64,000 bases of DNA. Source: Vibrio pomeroyi (lineage in GTDB: Bacteria > Pseudomonadota > Gammaproteobacteria > Enterobacterales > Vibrionaceae). The stretch lies in contig NZ_AP025506.1 in the NCBI RefSeq assembly GCF_024347595.1, positions 1,240,001-1,304,000 on the forward strand, given 5' to 3'. The notes below the pieces were generated by a model. It was not told the origin of the DNA. It saw only the letters and a list, made by a program, of their open reading frames with translations, and did no database searches. Made by a program: the position numbers and the translations under genes. How positions within the stretch are numbered: position 1 is the first letter of the stretch; the number at the start of each line of letters is the position of its first letter. Below are positions 44,825 to 54,198 of this stretch, piece by piece.

Positions 44825-46063
44825 TTACTTTGAGCTGTTTGGCTTGCTCTCAAATTGTTTGATGCTCTTCTTCTTTGCTGTTCGTCGGTTGGCCATTTTG
44901 TCTTTTGGCGGACGCTTACGAGCCGTTGATTCTGATGCTGGTTTATCGGTCACAGGGAAACCTTCCAACGATTGCAACGGCAGTGGCTTATTGGTCATAG
45001 TTCGAATCGCATTGAGGTGTTCGTTTTCACTGTGGCTAACTAGCGAGATAGCACAGCCTGCGCTTCCTGCTCTCGCTGTTCTTCCTACGCGATGCACATA
45101 AGTTGCTGAGTGAGAAGGCAATTCAAAGTTGATCACAACAGGTAGCTGATCAATATGGATGCCACGAGCCATCACATCGGTTGCGATAAGCACGCGAGTT
45201 TCGCCATTTTTGAAACTCTCTAATGCCTGCGCGCGCTCTTCTTGGCTCTTGTTGCCATGTAACGCACTCACGCTGATCTTAGCTTTGTTCAATCGCTTGG
45301 TTAATGCGTCTGCATTGTCTTTGGCGCCAATAAAAACCAGCACCTGTGGCCATTGGTTTTGATTAAGTAGAGCAATCAGTGCTTGAGCCTTGCTGCCTTT
45401 GTTCACGAGATACAGTGTTTCTTCAATCGTTTCGACAACGCTGTTTTCTTGATGCGTTGTGATCTTCTCTGGATTTGATAAAAGCGTTTCAGCCTGGTTG
45501 ACTAACTCAGGTGGAAGCGTTGCAGAGAATAGCAATGACTGGCGCTTCGCTGGCAGAGCTGCGGTGATCGCTTGAATATCTAGCCAAAAGCCCATGTCGA
45601 TCAATCGGTCGGCTTCATCAAGAACCAATGACACACATTGAGTTAACTCCAATTCACCACTCTTGATGACAGCCAGCAAGCGGCCCGGTGTTGCGATAGC
45701 AATCTGTGGTTTGGTTAATAATTGCTGCTGTTGGTCATCCGTGTTCACACCGCCCGTCAACGTAATCGTACTGATATTAAGAGCCGTTGCGATCGGTTCT
45801 AAAGACTCAGCGACTTGAGACGCAAGTTCACGTGTTGGAACGATAACCAGTGCTTGCAGTTCATTTACATCATGGTTGATGTTGTTCAGCAAAGGTAAGC
45901 CAAACGCCAATGTTTTCCCGCTACCCGTTTGAGCCAACGCCAGCACGTCTTTCCCGGCAATAATCGTAGGAATTACCGCTTGTTGTATCTCTGTTGGTTT
46001 ATCGAATTGAGATGGTATCGCCGCGACGGTTTTTGCGTTAAGGGTTAGGTTATCAAATGACAT
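44825..46063 (-). CDS. DEAD-box RNA helicase (RhlE-like)
   Basis: A 412-residue ATP-dependent RNA helicase. Motifs in order: Q-motif region KPTEIQQ (about residue 23), AQTGSGKT (about 44), PTRELA (about 78), TPGRL, LDEADRL for DEAD (about 147), SAT (about 180), and HRVGRTARAG (about 320). The C-terminal extension is Lys/Arg-rich, typical of RhlE-like proteins that bind RNA. The ATG at 46063 matches the usual MSFDNL start. It probably works in ribosome assembly or mRNA decay. Confidence 0.9.
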   Translation of the reverse strand: MSFDNLTLNAKTVAAIPSQFDKPTEIQQAVIPTIIAGKDVLALAQTGSGKTLAFGLPLLNNINHDVNELQALVIVPTRELASQVAESLEPIATALNISTITLTGGVNTDDQQQQLLTKPQIAIATPGRLLAVIKSGELELTQCVSLVLDEADRLIDMGFWLDIQAITAALPAKRQSLLFSATLPPELVNQAETLLSNPEKITTHQENSVVETIEETLYLVNKGSKAQALIALLNQNQWPQVLVFIGAKDNADALTKRLNKAKISVSALHGNKSQEERAQALESFKNGETRVLIATDVMARGIHIDQLPVVINFELPSHSATYVHRVGRTARAGSAGCAISLVSHSENEHLNAIRTMTNKPLPLQSLEGFPVTDKPASESTARKRPPKDKMANRRTAKKKSIKQFESKPNSSK

Positions 46064-46274
46064 AAATGAACCAAGTATCAAAAGGGAGGTGGAGTCTAAC
46101 AGGGCTGCAAATGTTAGAGAATCAGTTTTGTAACGTTAGACCATAAACGCTCTTATTATATTCGCTAATTTCGTTTGTTAGCCATACGAGTTAATTAAAC
46201 GTTGAGCATATTGTAATGGCATTGAATGGACTTACAATGTGCGCCTCAAAAATGATACGTAAAAAGAGATAGAA

Positions 46275-46901
46275 ATGAGTTGGGATAGTATCTGGCTGTT
46301 CATTGTCATCGTGTTTTTTATTGCCATTATTCCTGGCCCTAACGCATTGTTAGTATTAAGCACAGCGTTGACTCAAAGGAAGCTGTTCGCGTTTGTTAAT
46401 GTGTTAGGCGTGTCTTGTGGTTTCTTTTTTCACGCTTTTATCTCAGCTAATGGCATAAGCCTGTTGTTGTCAAAAACACCAATGGCGTTTGAAGGGCTGA
46501 AGTGGGCTGGGGTTTTGTATCTCATCTGGCTTGGTTACAACCATTTTCGGGCGGCATTGCGTGCGCAAGAGGGTGTGCTTTCTGTGGTGAGTGCATCTGG
46601 GAGTAAGCTTTATCATCAGTTCTTAAAGGGGCTATTGACCAATCTACTTAACCCTAAAATTGTGCTGTTTTATCTCTCGATATTCCCTCAGTTCGTTACC
46701 ACAGATGCGATTGTATCAGACAGCCTAATGCTTGGTGGGATTCAAGCGATAGTGGTGTCGACGTGGTTCTTGGTCGTTATCTTAATGGCGGATACGTTTA
46801 AGCGCTTGTTGGTTCAAAAGCGTACCTCGCAAATGATGAACATGGTTTGTGGTGTGCTATTTGTGGGTTTCAGTATTCAGTTAGCCTTATTTCAGCTCTA
46901 G
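46275..46901 (+). CDS. LysE/RhtB family exporter
   Basis: A 208-residue inner-membrane protein with about six hydrophobic segments. IPGPNALLVLSTAL near residue 19 is the LysE-family signature PGP. RhtB-type members export amino acids such as homoserine or threonine; the substrate is not decided. Divergent from the DEAD-box helicase gene. Confidence 0.9.
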   Translation: MSWDSIWLFIVIVFFIAIIPGPNALLVLSTALTQRKLFAFVNVLGVSCGFFFHAFISANGISLLLSKTPMAFEGLKWAGVLYLIWLGYNHFRAALRAQEGVLSVVSASGSKLYHQFLKGLLTNLLNPKIVLFYLSIFPQFVTTDAIVSDSLMLGGIQAIVVSTWFLVVILMADTFKRLLVQKRTSQMMNMVCGVLFVGFSIQLALFQL

Positions 46902-47150
46902 GTTTAAAGCTTGATAGAAGCGTTAACAGATACGACTCATATCTCACTTTTCACTGAATCTTAGGGAATCCTTGTCTCTCTGCATAAATGCCTAAAGCAT
47001 TAGGTTATAAAGTCGATATAATAATCAGATATTAATTTGGTGAATGTATTAATTTGAAGCCAAATTGAAGATTAAGAATGGCCTTTGCTGATGATAACTG
47101 AAGCAAACGGTCAGCTCGCTTTAAAGAATAACAGAGACAGGGAGTCACTA

Positions 47151-47507
47151 ATGCGTGAAGAGTCATTCACCCAGAAACGCAAATATTACCGCTTAAAGTA
47201 CCCTCAAAAGGCACGCCCGGTGATGCGAATTAAGGATGAGCTTTTTCATGTGAGTGAAGTGTCTGAAAAGGGCGTCCGCCTGATGATGCGTAATATCATT
47301 CCTGTTTATCGCGGTTTTTCAATGGCAGGCACCCTAAGGTTGCATGACAACAACAGTATTGATATTAGCGGTGCCGTATTGCGACAAGAAGGTGACGAAG
47401 TGATCGTTCAGTTATCACAAGGTCCAAGCTTTAAAGATATGGTGTCAGAACAACGCCACATAAGACAGCGATACCCAGTATTTTTTGCAAGCCTCAGAGT
47501 GGCATAG
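47151..47507 (+). CDS. PilZ-domain protein (c-di-GMP receptor-like)
   Basis: 118 residues forming a single PilZ beta-barrel. The N-terminal RKYYR (about residues 10-14) fits the RxxxR motif that binds c-di-GMP; the second motif, normally D/N-x-S-x-x-G, reads EVSEKG (about 37-42), with Glu in the first position. That change may weaken binding. The ATG at 47151 has a GGGAG site, so I prefer it to upstream TTG/ATG codons. Function is likely c-di-GMP-linked control of motility or biofilm. Confidence 0.78.
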   Translation: MREESFTQKRKYYRLKYPQKARPVMRIKDELFHVSEVSEKGVRLMMRNIIPVYRGFSMAGTLRLHDNNSIDISGAVLRQEGDEVIVQLSQGPSFKDMVSEQRHIRQRYPVFFASLRVA

Positions 47508-47549
47508 AAAGCTTTTAAAGTTGGATTCACTCATTTAAGCCGATATTAA

Positions 47550-47582
47550 AAAGCCCAGCACTTTCTCAAGTGCTGGGCTTTG
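47550..47582. terminator. Bidirectional terminator between the PilZ and M14 peptidase genes
   Basis: A perfect 14-bp stem (47550-47563 with 47568-47581) has As before and Ts after it, so it can serve both convergent genes. Confidence 0.88.
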
Positions 47583-47647
47583 TTATATATGTAAGCAAAC
47601 TAACTATATGAACAAACTAAGGAGCTAAGTTCGTCTTATGGTTCGTT

Positions 47648-48772
47648 TTATAGCTCGTCTACTGTTGCCCAAACTGCGGCTAGCATGTCGTGACCAAATG
47701 CAACGCTGCGCTCTGGAGACCAACCGTAAAGTTCGTCTGCGTGGCTGATGTGATCTTTAAATGGCATCTCGACTGTGTAAGCTAAACACTTGAACTGCTC
47801 ACCAATCCAGTTTGTGCCAACCGTCATATTCGCTTTGCCCGGTTCGTCTTTATCGTAACCAAACTCATCTTGGAACTCTGGTGTGATAGTCAGCAGTGCT
47901 TGCTTGAAGTGATTCTCTAGTTTAGCAATACGCTCGTTGTATGAAGGCGTGCCTTCGCTACCTGCTACAAAGTTATATGGAATCGCTTCGTCGCCGTGAA
48001 TGTCTAGACACAGGTCAACGCCCGTTTCTAGCATGCGCTCACGAACAAGGAATACTTCTGGGCTACGCTCCATAGAAGGCGATTGCCATTCACGGTTCAG
48101 GTTAACGCCAATCGCATTAGTACGAAGGTGACCGCGGATGCTGCCATCTGGGTTCATGTTAGGAACCACGCGGAAAACAACGCTGTCTAGCAGAGAACGA
48201 CCCACTGTATCTGTTTCATCAAGTAGACGTTGAAGTAGACCTTCGATTAACCATTCAGCCATAGTCTCGCCAGGGTGTTGGCGACCAATAACCCAAATGT
48301 TTTTCTTCTCTTCACTTGGCTCACCAATGGTTAGCAAAGTGATGTCATTGTTGTCTAGTGTGTGACCTAGAGTTTCAAGCTTACAAGCTGGGTGCGTTTG
48401 CGCGCTGTGCAGAAGATCTTGGTGACGATCGTATGAGTACGGTGCGAAGTACGCGAAGTACATTGAATCGTGCTCTGGAATGATATCGAAGCTTAGCGTG
48501 TCGCCATCGAACTGAGATGGAATACGGAACCATTCTTCGCGGTCGTACGATGCAACCACATCGTAATCTTTCCAGCCTTCAGGGTATGCAGACGTTGCCA
48601 GTTGACCGATTTCAAAGTGGTGTGCTTGTTGAGCATCGCTTTCTAAACGGAAGTGGAACCACTGAGAGATTTCAGTCTGGTTGTCTGCTGGGATAGTCAG
48701 TTGAATGTTTTGTGGTGAATCTGCTGAAACGACGTGAATATTGCCGCTTTCGAAATTGCTGAAAATTTTCAT
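47648..48772 (-). CDS. M14-type metallocarboxypeptidase (cytosolic carboxypeptidase-like)
   Basis: 374 residues: an N-terminal beta-sandwich domain (about 1-130) of the cytosolic carboxypeptidase type, then the M14 zinc domain. Zinc ligands are visible in RQHPGETMAEW (H-x-x-E, about residues 171-181) and DIHGDE (about 260-265); NPDGS and NLNREW lie between. There is no signal peptide, so it is cytoplasmic. The cleaved substrate, perhaps a C-terminal Glu or a peptide, is unknown. The ATG at 48772 gives the normal family N-terminus. Confidence 0.85.
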   Translation of the reverse strand: MKIFSNFESGNIHVVSADSPQNIQLTIPADNQTEISQWFHFRLESDAQQAHHFEIGQLATSAYPEGWKDYDVVASYDREEWFRIPSQFDGDTLSFDIIPEHDSMYFAYFAPYSYDRHQDLLHSAQTHPACKLETLGHTLDNNDITLLTIGEPSEEKKNIWVIGRQHPGETMAEWLIEGLLQRLLDETDTVGRSLLDSVVFRVVPNMNPDGSIRGHLRTNAIGVNLNREWQSPSMERSPEVFLVRERMLETGVDLCLDIHGDEAIPYNFVAGSEGTPSYNERIAKLENHFKQALLTITPEFQDEFGYDKDEPGKANMTVGTNWIGEQFKCLAYTVEMPFKDHISHADELYGWSPERSVAFGHDMLAAVWATVDEL

Positions 48773-48910
48773 TGTAGTTTTTATCTCGTAGTTGAGTTGC
48801 CGTAAGACTAGCACACTTTTTTTCGAGCAAACCATTAACTAAATCGTAATGAGATGTTATTTCAACGATCTACTTTTTCGTTGTCTATTTTTGAACAACC
48901 CACTTTCCAA

Positions 48911-49186
48911 CTATCGACGCTGGCAAGTGGTACACCCACGGCAGGCAGAACGTGTGTGGCGATCTAACTTGCTACGTTGCACCTTGCAATAAGCGTTTTT
49001 TAGCGCTCTTCGTCCAGAAAACCAATCATCAGGTTTCTCAAGAATCAGATAACCATTAAAGCGTTTCACAAGCTCGATTCTGTTTTGCTCGATGAACTTG
49101 CTATCAAACCCAATTTCAAAGTAATCAAGCGCTTGTTCGATAGAGGTGAAACTCGCTATTTTTTGCTGGAATTCTGTCTGGTTCAT
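48911..49186 (-). CDS. NifW-like small protein, orphan
   Basis: 91 residues. FTSIEQALDYFEIGFDS followed by NRIELVKRFNGYL (about residues 13-47) resembles NifW, the nitrogenase-stabilising protein of diazotrophs. The C-terminus ends with a cysteine-rich tail (SACRGCTTCQ). No nif gene is in the window, so a role outside nitrogenase is likely. The ribosome site is weak, and the assignment rests on my memory of the family pattern. Confidence 0.6.
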   Translation of the reverse strand: MNQTEFQQKIASFTSIEQALDYFEIGFDSKFIEQNRIELVKRFNGYLILEKPDDWFSGRRALKNAYCKVQRSKLDRHTRSACRGCTTCQRR

Positions 49187-49491
49187 GGAGTGAAGAGTTT
49201 ATGAAAAGAGTTAGCCGACATTGTATTAGATTTACAATTTACTTCTTTGATTTGGGAGCGAGTTTAATGTCTTTATTGTTTTATTAATCAGTTATTGGAA
49301 TCTAATGCGAGCCTTATATTTGTGTGGCGATTGGTTGTTAGGGCGCTAATTTTTTTAAGTGACATTAAGCTTTCAGAAAGGTTCATTTTTTGTTCCTCAG
49401 ATTGCGATTTATGATCCAAATCAAACGGAACTACCCCTAAAGTACTATTCTGATCGTAATTGTAACCAATTGTTGAAGATGATTAAAAATT
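49187..49491. other. Promoter region of the torYZ-like operon
   Basis: This 305-base gap contains an FNR-type box at 49411-49424 and a -10-like TATTCT at 49446-49451. I see no further gene. Confidence 0.5.
49411..49424 (+). promoter_or_regulatory. FNR-type box of the torYZ-like operon
   Basis: ATGATCCAAATCAA matches TTGAT-N4-ATCAA at 9 of 10 positions. With the hexamer TATTCT at 49446-49451 as -10 the start would be near 49458, placing the box about 41 bases upstream, the class II activation position. V. fischeri torYZ is reported to be FNR-dependent, which agrees. Confidence 0.68.
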
Positions 49492-50586
49492 ATGACAATA
49501 AAAAAACGTTATATCGCACTAATAGCGGCGGTTGGTATAGGCATTGGCTGGTTAACTTTAGGGGGAACTGCAGCCGTTATGCACTATACATCGAGCACTG
49601 AGTTTTGTGTTTCTTGCCACACAATGGAAACACCCCACAAAGAATACCAAGGTTCAGTTCACTTCAGTAACGCAAAAGGCATTAGAGCTGAGTGTGCCGA
49701 TTGCCATATCCCAACGGATCCGATTGACTACGTGATCACCAAAGTAAGAGCGTCTAAAGACATCTATCACGAATTCATCTCAGGTAAGATCGACACACCT
49801 GAAAAATACGAAGCACACCGTGAAGAGATGGCCGAAACAGTATGGGCTCAATTCCGTGAAAATGATTCAGCGACATGTCGCTCTTGTCACGATTTCGATG
49901 CTATGGAAGAGTTTGAGCAATCTCGTGATGCGGCGAAAATGCACGCTTACGGGAAAGAGAACAACCAAACGTGTATCGACTGTCATAAAGGCGTAGCGCA
50001 CTTTGCCCCAGAAGCTCAGCTAGACAGCAAAGCCTTCGATACCCTGATTGCCTTTACCAAAAATACGCCAGCAGATGCGAAAGTGGTTTACCCAGTCACT
50101 GATATCGCAATGGGCGAATTTGGTAACCTAAATCCAACAGCAAAACTAGAAGTGGTTAAAGCTGAAGGCGACAACCGTACTGTGACTCTGAATGCGTTTC
50201 AAATGAAAGGCGCAGAGCAAGTGCTTTACTTCGGTGAGGGTCAACGTGCGATCGTTGCGACACTAACAGACAAAGGTCAAGAAGCACTGACTACTGGTGA
50301 ATACGAAGCCGATGCTTATGGTAACGAATGGCGTTCTGTTGCGTTGACGGGTGACATTACTTCGCCAGTTGTCGATAGCCTAGACCCAATCTGGTCTTAC
50401 GCAGAAGAGTTGGACAACGTCTACTGTTCGACTTGTCACGCAAAAATTCCTGGTGAGCACTTCACTGTTAACGCTTGGGGACCAGTAGCTAAAGGTATGG
50501 GAGCTCGTACAGATATCTCAGAACAAAACCTTGAACTTCTGACTAAGTATTTCCAAAACCACGCGAAAGACGTTGTTGGCCACTAA
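49492..50586 (+). CDS. torY: Pentaheme c-type cytochrome, TorY/TorC-like
   Basis: 364 residues: an N-terminal membrane helix (about 8-30), a NapC/NirT tetraheme domain and a C-terminal monoheme part. Five CXXCH sites: CVSCH (residue 39), CADCH, CRSCH, CIDCH, and CSTCH near residue 311. It carries electrons from menaquinol to the reductase encoded 16 bases downstream. This is the second such cytochrome in the window; it lacks a torE partner, as in E. coli torYZ. Expression is probably anaerobic via FNR. Confidence 0.9.
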   Translation: MTIKKRYIALIAAVGIGIGWLTLGGTAAVMHYTSSTEFCVSCHTMETPHKEYQGSVHFSNAKGIRAECADCHIPTDPIDYVITKVRASKDIYHEFISGKIDTPEKYEAHREEMAETVWAQFRENDSATCRSCHDFDAMEEFEQSRDAAKMHAYGKENNQTCIDCHKGVAHFAPEAQLDSKAFDTLIAFTKNTPADAKVVYPVTDIAMGEFGNLNPTAKLEVVKAEGDNRTVTLNAFQMKGAEQVLYFGEGQRAIVATLTDKGQEALTTGEYEADAYGNEWRSVALTGDITSPVVDSLDPIWSYAEELDNVYCSTCHAKIPGEHFTVNAWGPVAKGMGARTDISEQNLELLTKYFQNHAKDVVGH

Positions 50587-50602
50587 TAGTAAGGAATAAA
50601 AA

Positions 50603-53056
50603 ATGACAGATATTACACGTCGCGGATTTTTAAAAGGCACAGGTATCACTGCTGGTGCGATGGCGTTTACATCGTTCTCTCCAATGTCAGTAGCTTCGTC
50701 AAACACGCGTGGAAAAGGGGTTCTAACGGCAGGTCGTATGGGACCAATGCTGTGTGAAGTGAAAGATGGCAAGTTAGTGTCGACCACGAATGCGGTACCT
50801 CAAACCGTTTTTAACAGCCTTCAAACCACAGGCCCAGATCAAGTACACACCAAAGCGCGTATTAAATACCCTATGGTACGCAAGAGCTACTTAGATAACC
50901 CGTTAGCGCCTAAAGCAGAGCGCGGTAGCGATGAGTTTGTTCGCGTATCTTGGGAGGAAGCTTACAAACTAATACACGAACAACATATGCGTATTCGTGC
51001 AAATAACACCCCAGATGCAATTTTCGCAGGTTCATACGGCTGGCGTTCAAGTGGTGTGCTTCATAAGGCACAGACTTTACTTCAGCGTTACATGGGCATG
51101 GCTGGTGGTTACTCTGGTCACATGGGCGATTACTCAACAGGTGCTGCGCAAGTTATCATGCCGCACGTTGTGGGCTCGATTGAAGTATACGAGCAACAAA
51201 CAACGCACCCAATGGTGCTAGAACACAGTGATGTGGTGGTACTTTGGGGCCTAAACCCAATGAACACTTTGAAGATCGCTTGGAGTTCTACAGACTGCTC
51301 GGGCTTAGAGTTCTTCCATCAGTTGAAGAAGTCGGGCAAAACGGTTATCGCAATCGACCCAATGCGTTCTGAAACTATCGAGTTCTTTGGCGACAACGCT
51401 GAGTGGATTGCTCCACACCCAATGACCGATGTTGCGATGTTGATGGGTATTGCTCATACGTTAGTTATAAAAGGTAAACACGACCGAACATTCATCGAAA
51501 AATACACGACTGGCTATGATGTTTTCGAAGATTACCTAATGGGTAAAGAAGACGGCGTAGTGAAAGACGCACAGTGGGCGTCAAGCGTGTGTGGTGTGCC
51601 AGCTAAACAGCTTGAATTGCTGGCTGATATTTTCAGCAGCAACCGCACAATGTTGATGGCAGGTTGGGGTATTCAACGTCAACAGTTTGGTGAACAACGC
51701 CACTGGATGTTAGTAACTCTTGCTGCAATGCTTGGTCAGATTGGTTTGCCAGGTGGTGGCTTCGGCTTCTCTTACCACTACTCTAATGGCGGCAACCCAT
51801 CTCGCGATGCTGGCGTATTGCCTGCAATGTCCGCGTCTTTAGGTGCTGTAGCAGGTAGTGATGAGCGAGGTTGGTCAGCGACGGGTAAGGTGATTAACTC
51901 ATTCCCTGTTGCTCGTATTGTAGAAGCCCTAGAAAATCCGGGCAAAGCGTACAAACATAATGGTCATGATCGTGTGTTCCCAAATATCAAAATGATTTGG
52001 TGGGCGGGCGGTGGTAATTTCACTCACCACCAAGACACCAACCGCTTGATTAAAGCGTGGCAGAAACCGGAATTGGTTGTTATTTCTGAAATCTACTGGA
52101 CCGCAGCTGCGAAGCATGCAGATATTGTTTTGCCTATTACAACATCGTTTGAACGTAATGACCTGACGATGACTGGCGACTACAGTAACCAGCACCTAGT
52201 ACCAATGAAGAAAGCGGTTGAGCCACAAGGTGAAGCGCGTAATGACTTCGATGTATTTGCAGATATGGCAGAGCTGTTAGCTCCAGGTGGTCATGAAGTA
52301 TATACCGAAGGCAAAACTGAAATGGAATGGTTGTACCAATTCTACAAAGCTGCTCAACAAGGTGGCCGCGCTGCACGCGTTGCTATGCCGAACTTCAGCA
52401 AGTTTTGGGAAGACAATCAACTGATCGAAATGAAGTGGAACGAGAAGAACGCACAGTTTGTTCGTTACGCTGACTTCCGAGAGAATCCAATCATGAATCC
52501 ACTAGGCACACCAAGTGGTAAGATTGAAATATTCTCGAAAACGATTGAAGGTTACAAGCTTGATGATTGTCCTCCACATCCAACTTGGATGGAGCCAACA
52601 GAGTACATCGGCAATGCTAAAGATGGCGAACTGCAATTGATGACAGCGCATGCGGCGCACCGTCTACACAGTCAGTTCAACTACGCGAAGATTCGTGAAG
52701 AGTATGCGATTGCAGACCGCGAGCCGATTTCAATCCACCCTGAAGACGCAAAAGCGCGTGGCATTAAAACGGGTGACTTGGTTCGCGCACACAATGGTCG
52801 TGGTCAAGTATTGGTTGGTGCACTAGTGACAGATGGCATCAAACAAGGCTCTGTATGTATCCATGAAGGCGGTTGGCCAGATTTAGATAAAGATACAGGC
52901 CTATGTAAAAACGGTGGCTGTAACGTACTTACGTTGGATATTCCGACCTCTCGTTTGGCGAATGGTTGTGCAGCGAACTCTGCGCTTGTGAAAATTGAAA
53001 AATACACAGGCCCAGTATTAGAACTGACGGCATTTGATCCACCTAAAAATGGCTAA
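50603..53056 (+). CDS. torZ: Molybdopterin N-/S-oxide reductase, TorZ-like
   Basis: 817 residues with a twin-arginine signal (RRGFLK from residue 6), so periplasmic. The molybdenum ligand is Ser178 in GDYSTGA. It is clearly homologous to TorA at 5166-7628 but diverged. Relatives of the TorZ/BisC group accept TMAO and other N- or S-oxides (biotin sulfoxide, methionine sulfoxide). The pair with torY and absence of torE point to torYZ. No dedicated chaperone gene is adjacent. A terminator follows at 53085-53112. Confidence 0.9.
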   Translation: MTDITRRGFLKGTGITAGAMAFTSFSPMSVASSNTRGKGVLTAGRMGPMLCEVKDGKLVSTTNAVPQTVFNSLQTTGPDQVHTKARIKYPMVRKSYLDNPLAPKAERGSDEFVRVSWEEAYKLIHEQHMRIRANNTPDAIFAGSYGWRSSGVLHKAQTLLQRYMGMAGGYSGHMGDYSTGAAQVIMPHVVGSIEVYEQQTTHPMVLEHSDVVVLWGLNPMNTLKIAWSSTDCSGLEFFHQLKKSGKTVIAIDPMRSETIEFFGDNAEWIAPHPMTDVAMLMGIAHTLVIKGKHDRTFIEKYTTGYDVFEDYLMGKEDGVVKDAQWASSVCGVPAKQLELLADIFSSNRTMLMAGWGIQRQQFGEQRHWMLVTLAAMLGQIGLPGGGFGFSYHYSNGGNPSRDAGVLPAMSASLGAVAGSDERGWSATGKVINSFPVARIVEALENPGKAYKHNGHDRVFPNIKMIWWAGGGNFTHHQDTNRLIKAWQKPELVVISEIYWTAAAKHADIVLPITTSFERNDLTMTGDYSNQHLVPMKKAVEPQGEARNDFDVFADMAELLAPGGHEVYTEGKTEMEWLYQFYKAAQQGGRAARVAMPNFSKFWEDNQLIEMKWNEKNAQFVRYADFRENPIMNPLGTPSGKIEIFSKTIEGYKLDDCPPHPTWMEPTEYIGNAKDGELQLMTAHAAHRLHSQFNYAKIREEYAIADREPISIHPEDAKARGIKTGDLVRAHNGRGQVLVGALVTDGIKQGSVCIHEGGWPDLDKDTGLCKNGGCNVLTLDIPTSRLANGCAANSALVKIEKYTGPVLELTAFDPPKNG

Positions 53057-53084
53057 TCTTTAACGAGACATAGCTAATTGAACG

Positions 53085-53112
53085 AAGCCAGCCTAACCGC
53101 TGGCTTTTTTTA
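53085..53112 (+). terminator. Intrinsic terminator of the torYZ-like operon
   Basis: An 8-bp stem (53085-53092 with 53099-53106) closes a CTAACC loop and a T tract follows. Confidence 0.85.
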
Positions 53113-53199
53113 TGATCTTTTTTGCCATGGAAAGACTATTACTGTGTGTCGAGTAGACAACTCATAATAATCAACGACATCAATGCAAGAGAGAAGCCC

Positions 53200-53412
53200 A
53201 TGAATCGGATCAACCCAAAGAAGTTATTTCGTAGCAAATGGACAGCCGTTAGCCCTGTGAAGAAAGAAAAGCACTTTATGGTCACAGAAGTTGAATTTGA
53301 TGAAGGGGAGGTCGTGCGCTGCATGATAGAGGCGGTCATGACCAAACGAGAAGAAGACATCAATTGGCGAGAGCTTACAGATAATCAAAATTGGCTCCCG
53401 GGTTGGAAGTAA
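53200..53412 (+). CDS. Trp-rich small protein (TIGR02450-like)
   Basis: A 70-residue protein with the pattern KLFRSKWTAV, then EKHFMVTEVEFDE and INWRELTDNQNWLPGW, which I recognise from the TIGR02450 tryptophan-rich family. The function is unknown. The ATG at 53200 gives the family-typical N-terminus (MNRINPKKL); an upstream ATG would add an unrelated stretch. Confidence 0.8.
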   Translation: MNRINPKKLFRSKWTAVSPVKKEKHFMVTEVEFDEGEVVRCMIEAVMTKREEDINWRELTDNQNWLPGWK

Positions 53413-53460
53413 AGCTGGAAGCCTTTTTATTCAAATCTGTTGTTAATGGCGGACAGGCGT

Positions 53461-54198
53461 TTATCGGATATTCGACGCGCGCTTTTGCCAGTATTTGAGC
53501 CCCTCTAACACACCCTCAGCGTGTGTTGCTGTGCTAGTGTACACATTGTCTCTGTCGGACAGGTGAGCCACCTCTGGGTAATGGTTAGCGACTAATATCG
53601 AATTTACACCATCTATCGTTAACATGGATGTGTCGTTTGCAGAGTCGCCAGCCACACACACCTCTTCTACGCTCAAATCATGCTGCTTGAGTAGATGATG
53701 AATCGCGGTAGCCTTATTGACGCCCTTTGGTGTGATGTCTAAATACCAATCGTGGGAGTAGGTGAGGTGTACATCCAATCCGTGCGACTCCAAGCTTGAT
53801 TCGATCAACTCATGTTGAGGTTCAGACAGCTTCCCTTCAAAAGTAATCTTGTAATCACCTTGATGGTTTTCAAAGCGTTCGCCCATAAAGTCGAGTGGTG
53901 CGAGTGCTGTCTCGACCTTGGATTTGTTCCAAGACGCTTCTAACTGGTTGTGCCAAACATGATCGGGTTTTTGGGAGTGAACGTGATGAATTCTAGTGCC
54001 AACATCGCTGATAATGCTGTGTGGTTTAGGGTAGTTATCAGACGCCAACCCAACTCGAATTGACGGCAGAGTTCTTCCTGTCGCAATGATAAAACGGATA
54101 TCAGGTTGCTCGGTTAGGTAGTCAAATAACTGATTAACGCCATGAGAAGATCCTCCATCCAGCGTTCCGTCAAAGTCACACACCAGCATTTTTATCAT
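53461..54198 (-). CDS. HAD-family phosphatase (sucrose-phosphate-phosphatase-like)
   Basis: 245 residues. DFDGTLDG (about residues 6-13) is HAD motif I with the nucleophilic Asp; ATGRT (about 39) is motif II; motif III/IV includes GDSANDTSM (about 181-189). A Cof-type cap domain lies between. Likely a sugar-phosphate or similar phosphatase; the substrate is unknown. The ATG at 54198 has an AAGGA site. Confidence 0.85.
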   Translation of the reverse strand: MIKMLVCDFDGTLDGGSSHGVNQLFDYLTEQPDIRFIIATGRTLPSIRVGLASDNYPKPHSIISDVGTRIHHVHSQKPDHVWHNQLEASWNKSKVETALAPLDFMGERFENHQGDYKITFEGKLSEPQHELIESSLESHGLDVHLTYSHDWYLDITPKGVNKATAIHHLLKQHDLSVEEVCVAGDSANDTSMLTIDGVNSILVANHYPEVAHLSDRDNVYTSTATHAEGVLEGLKYWQKRASNIR

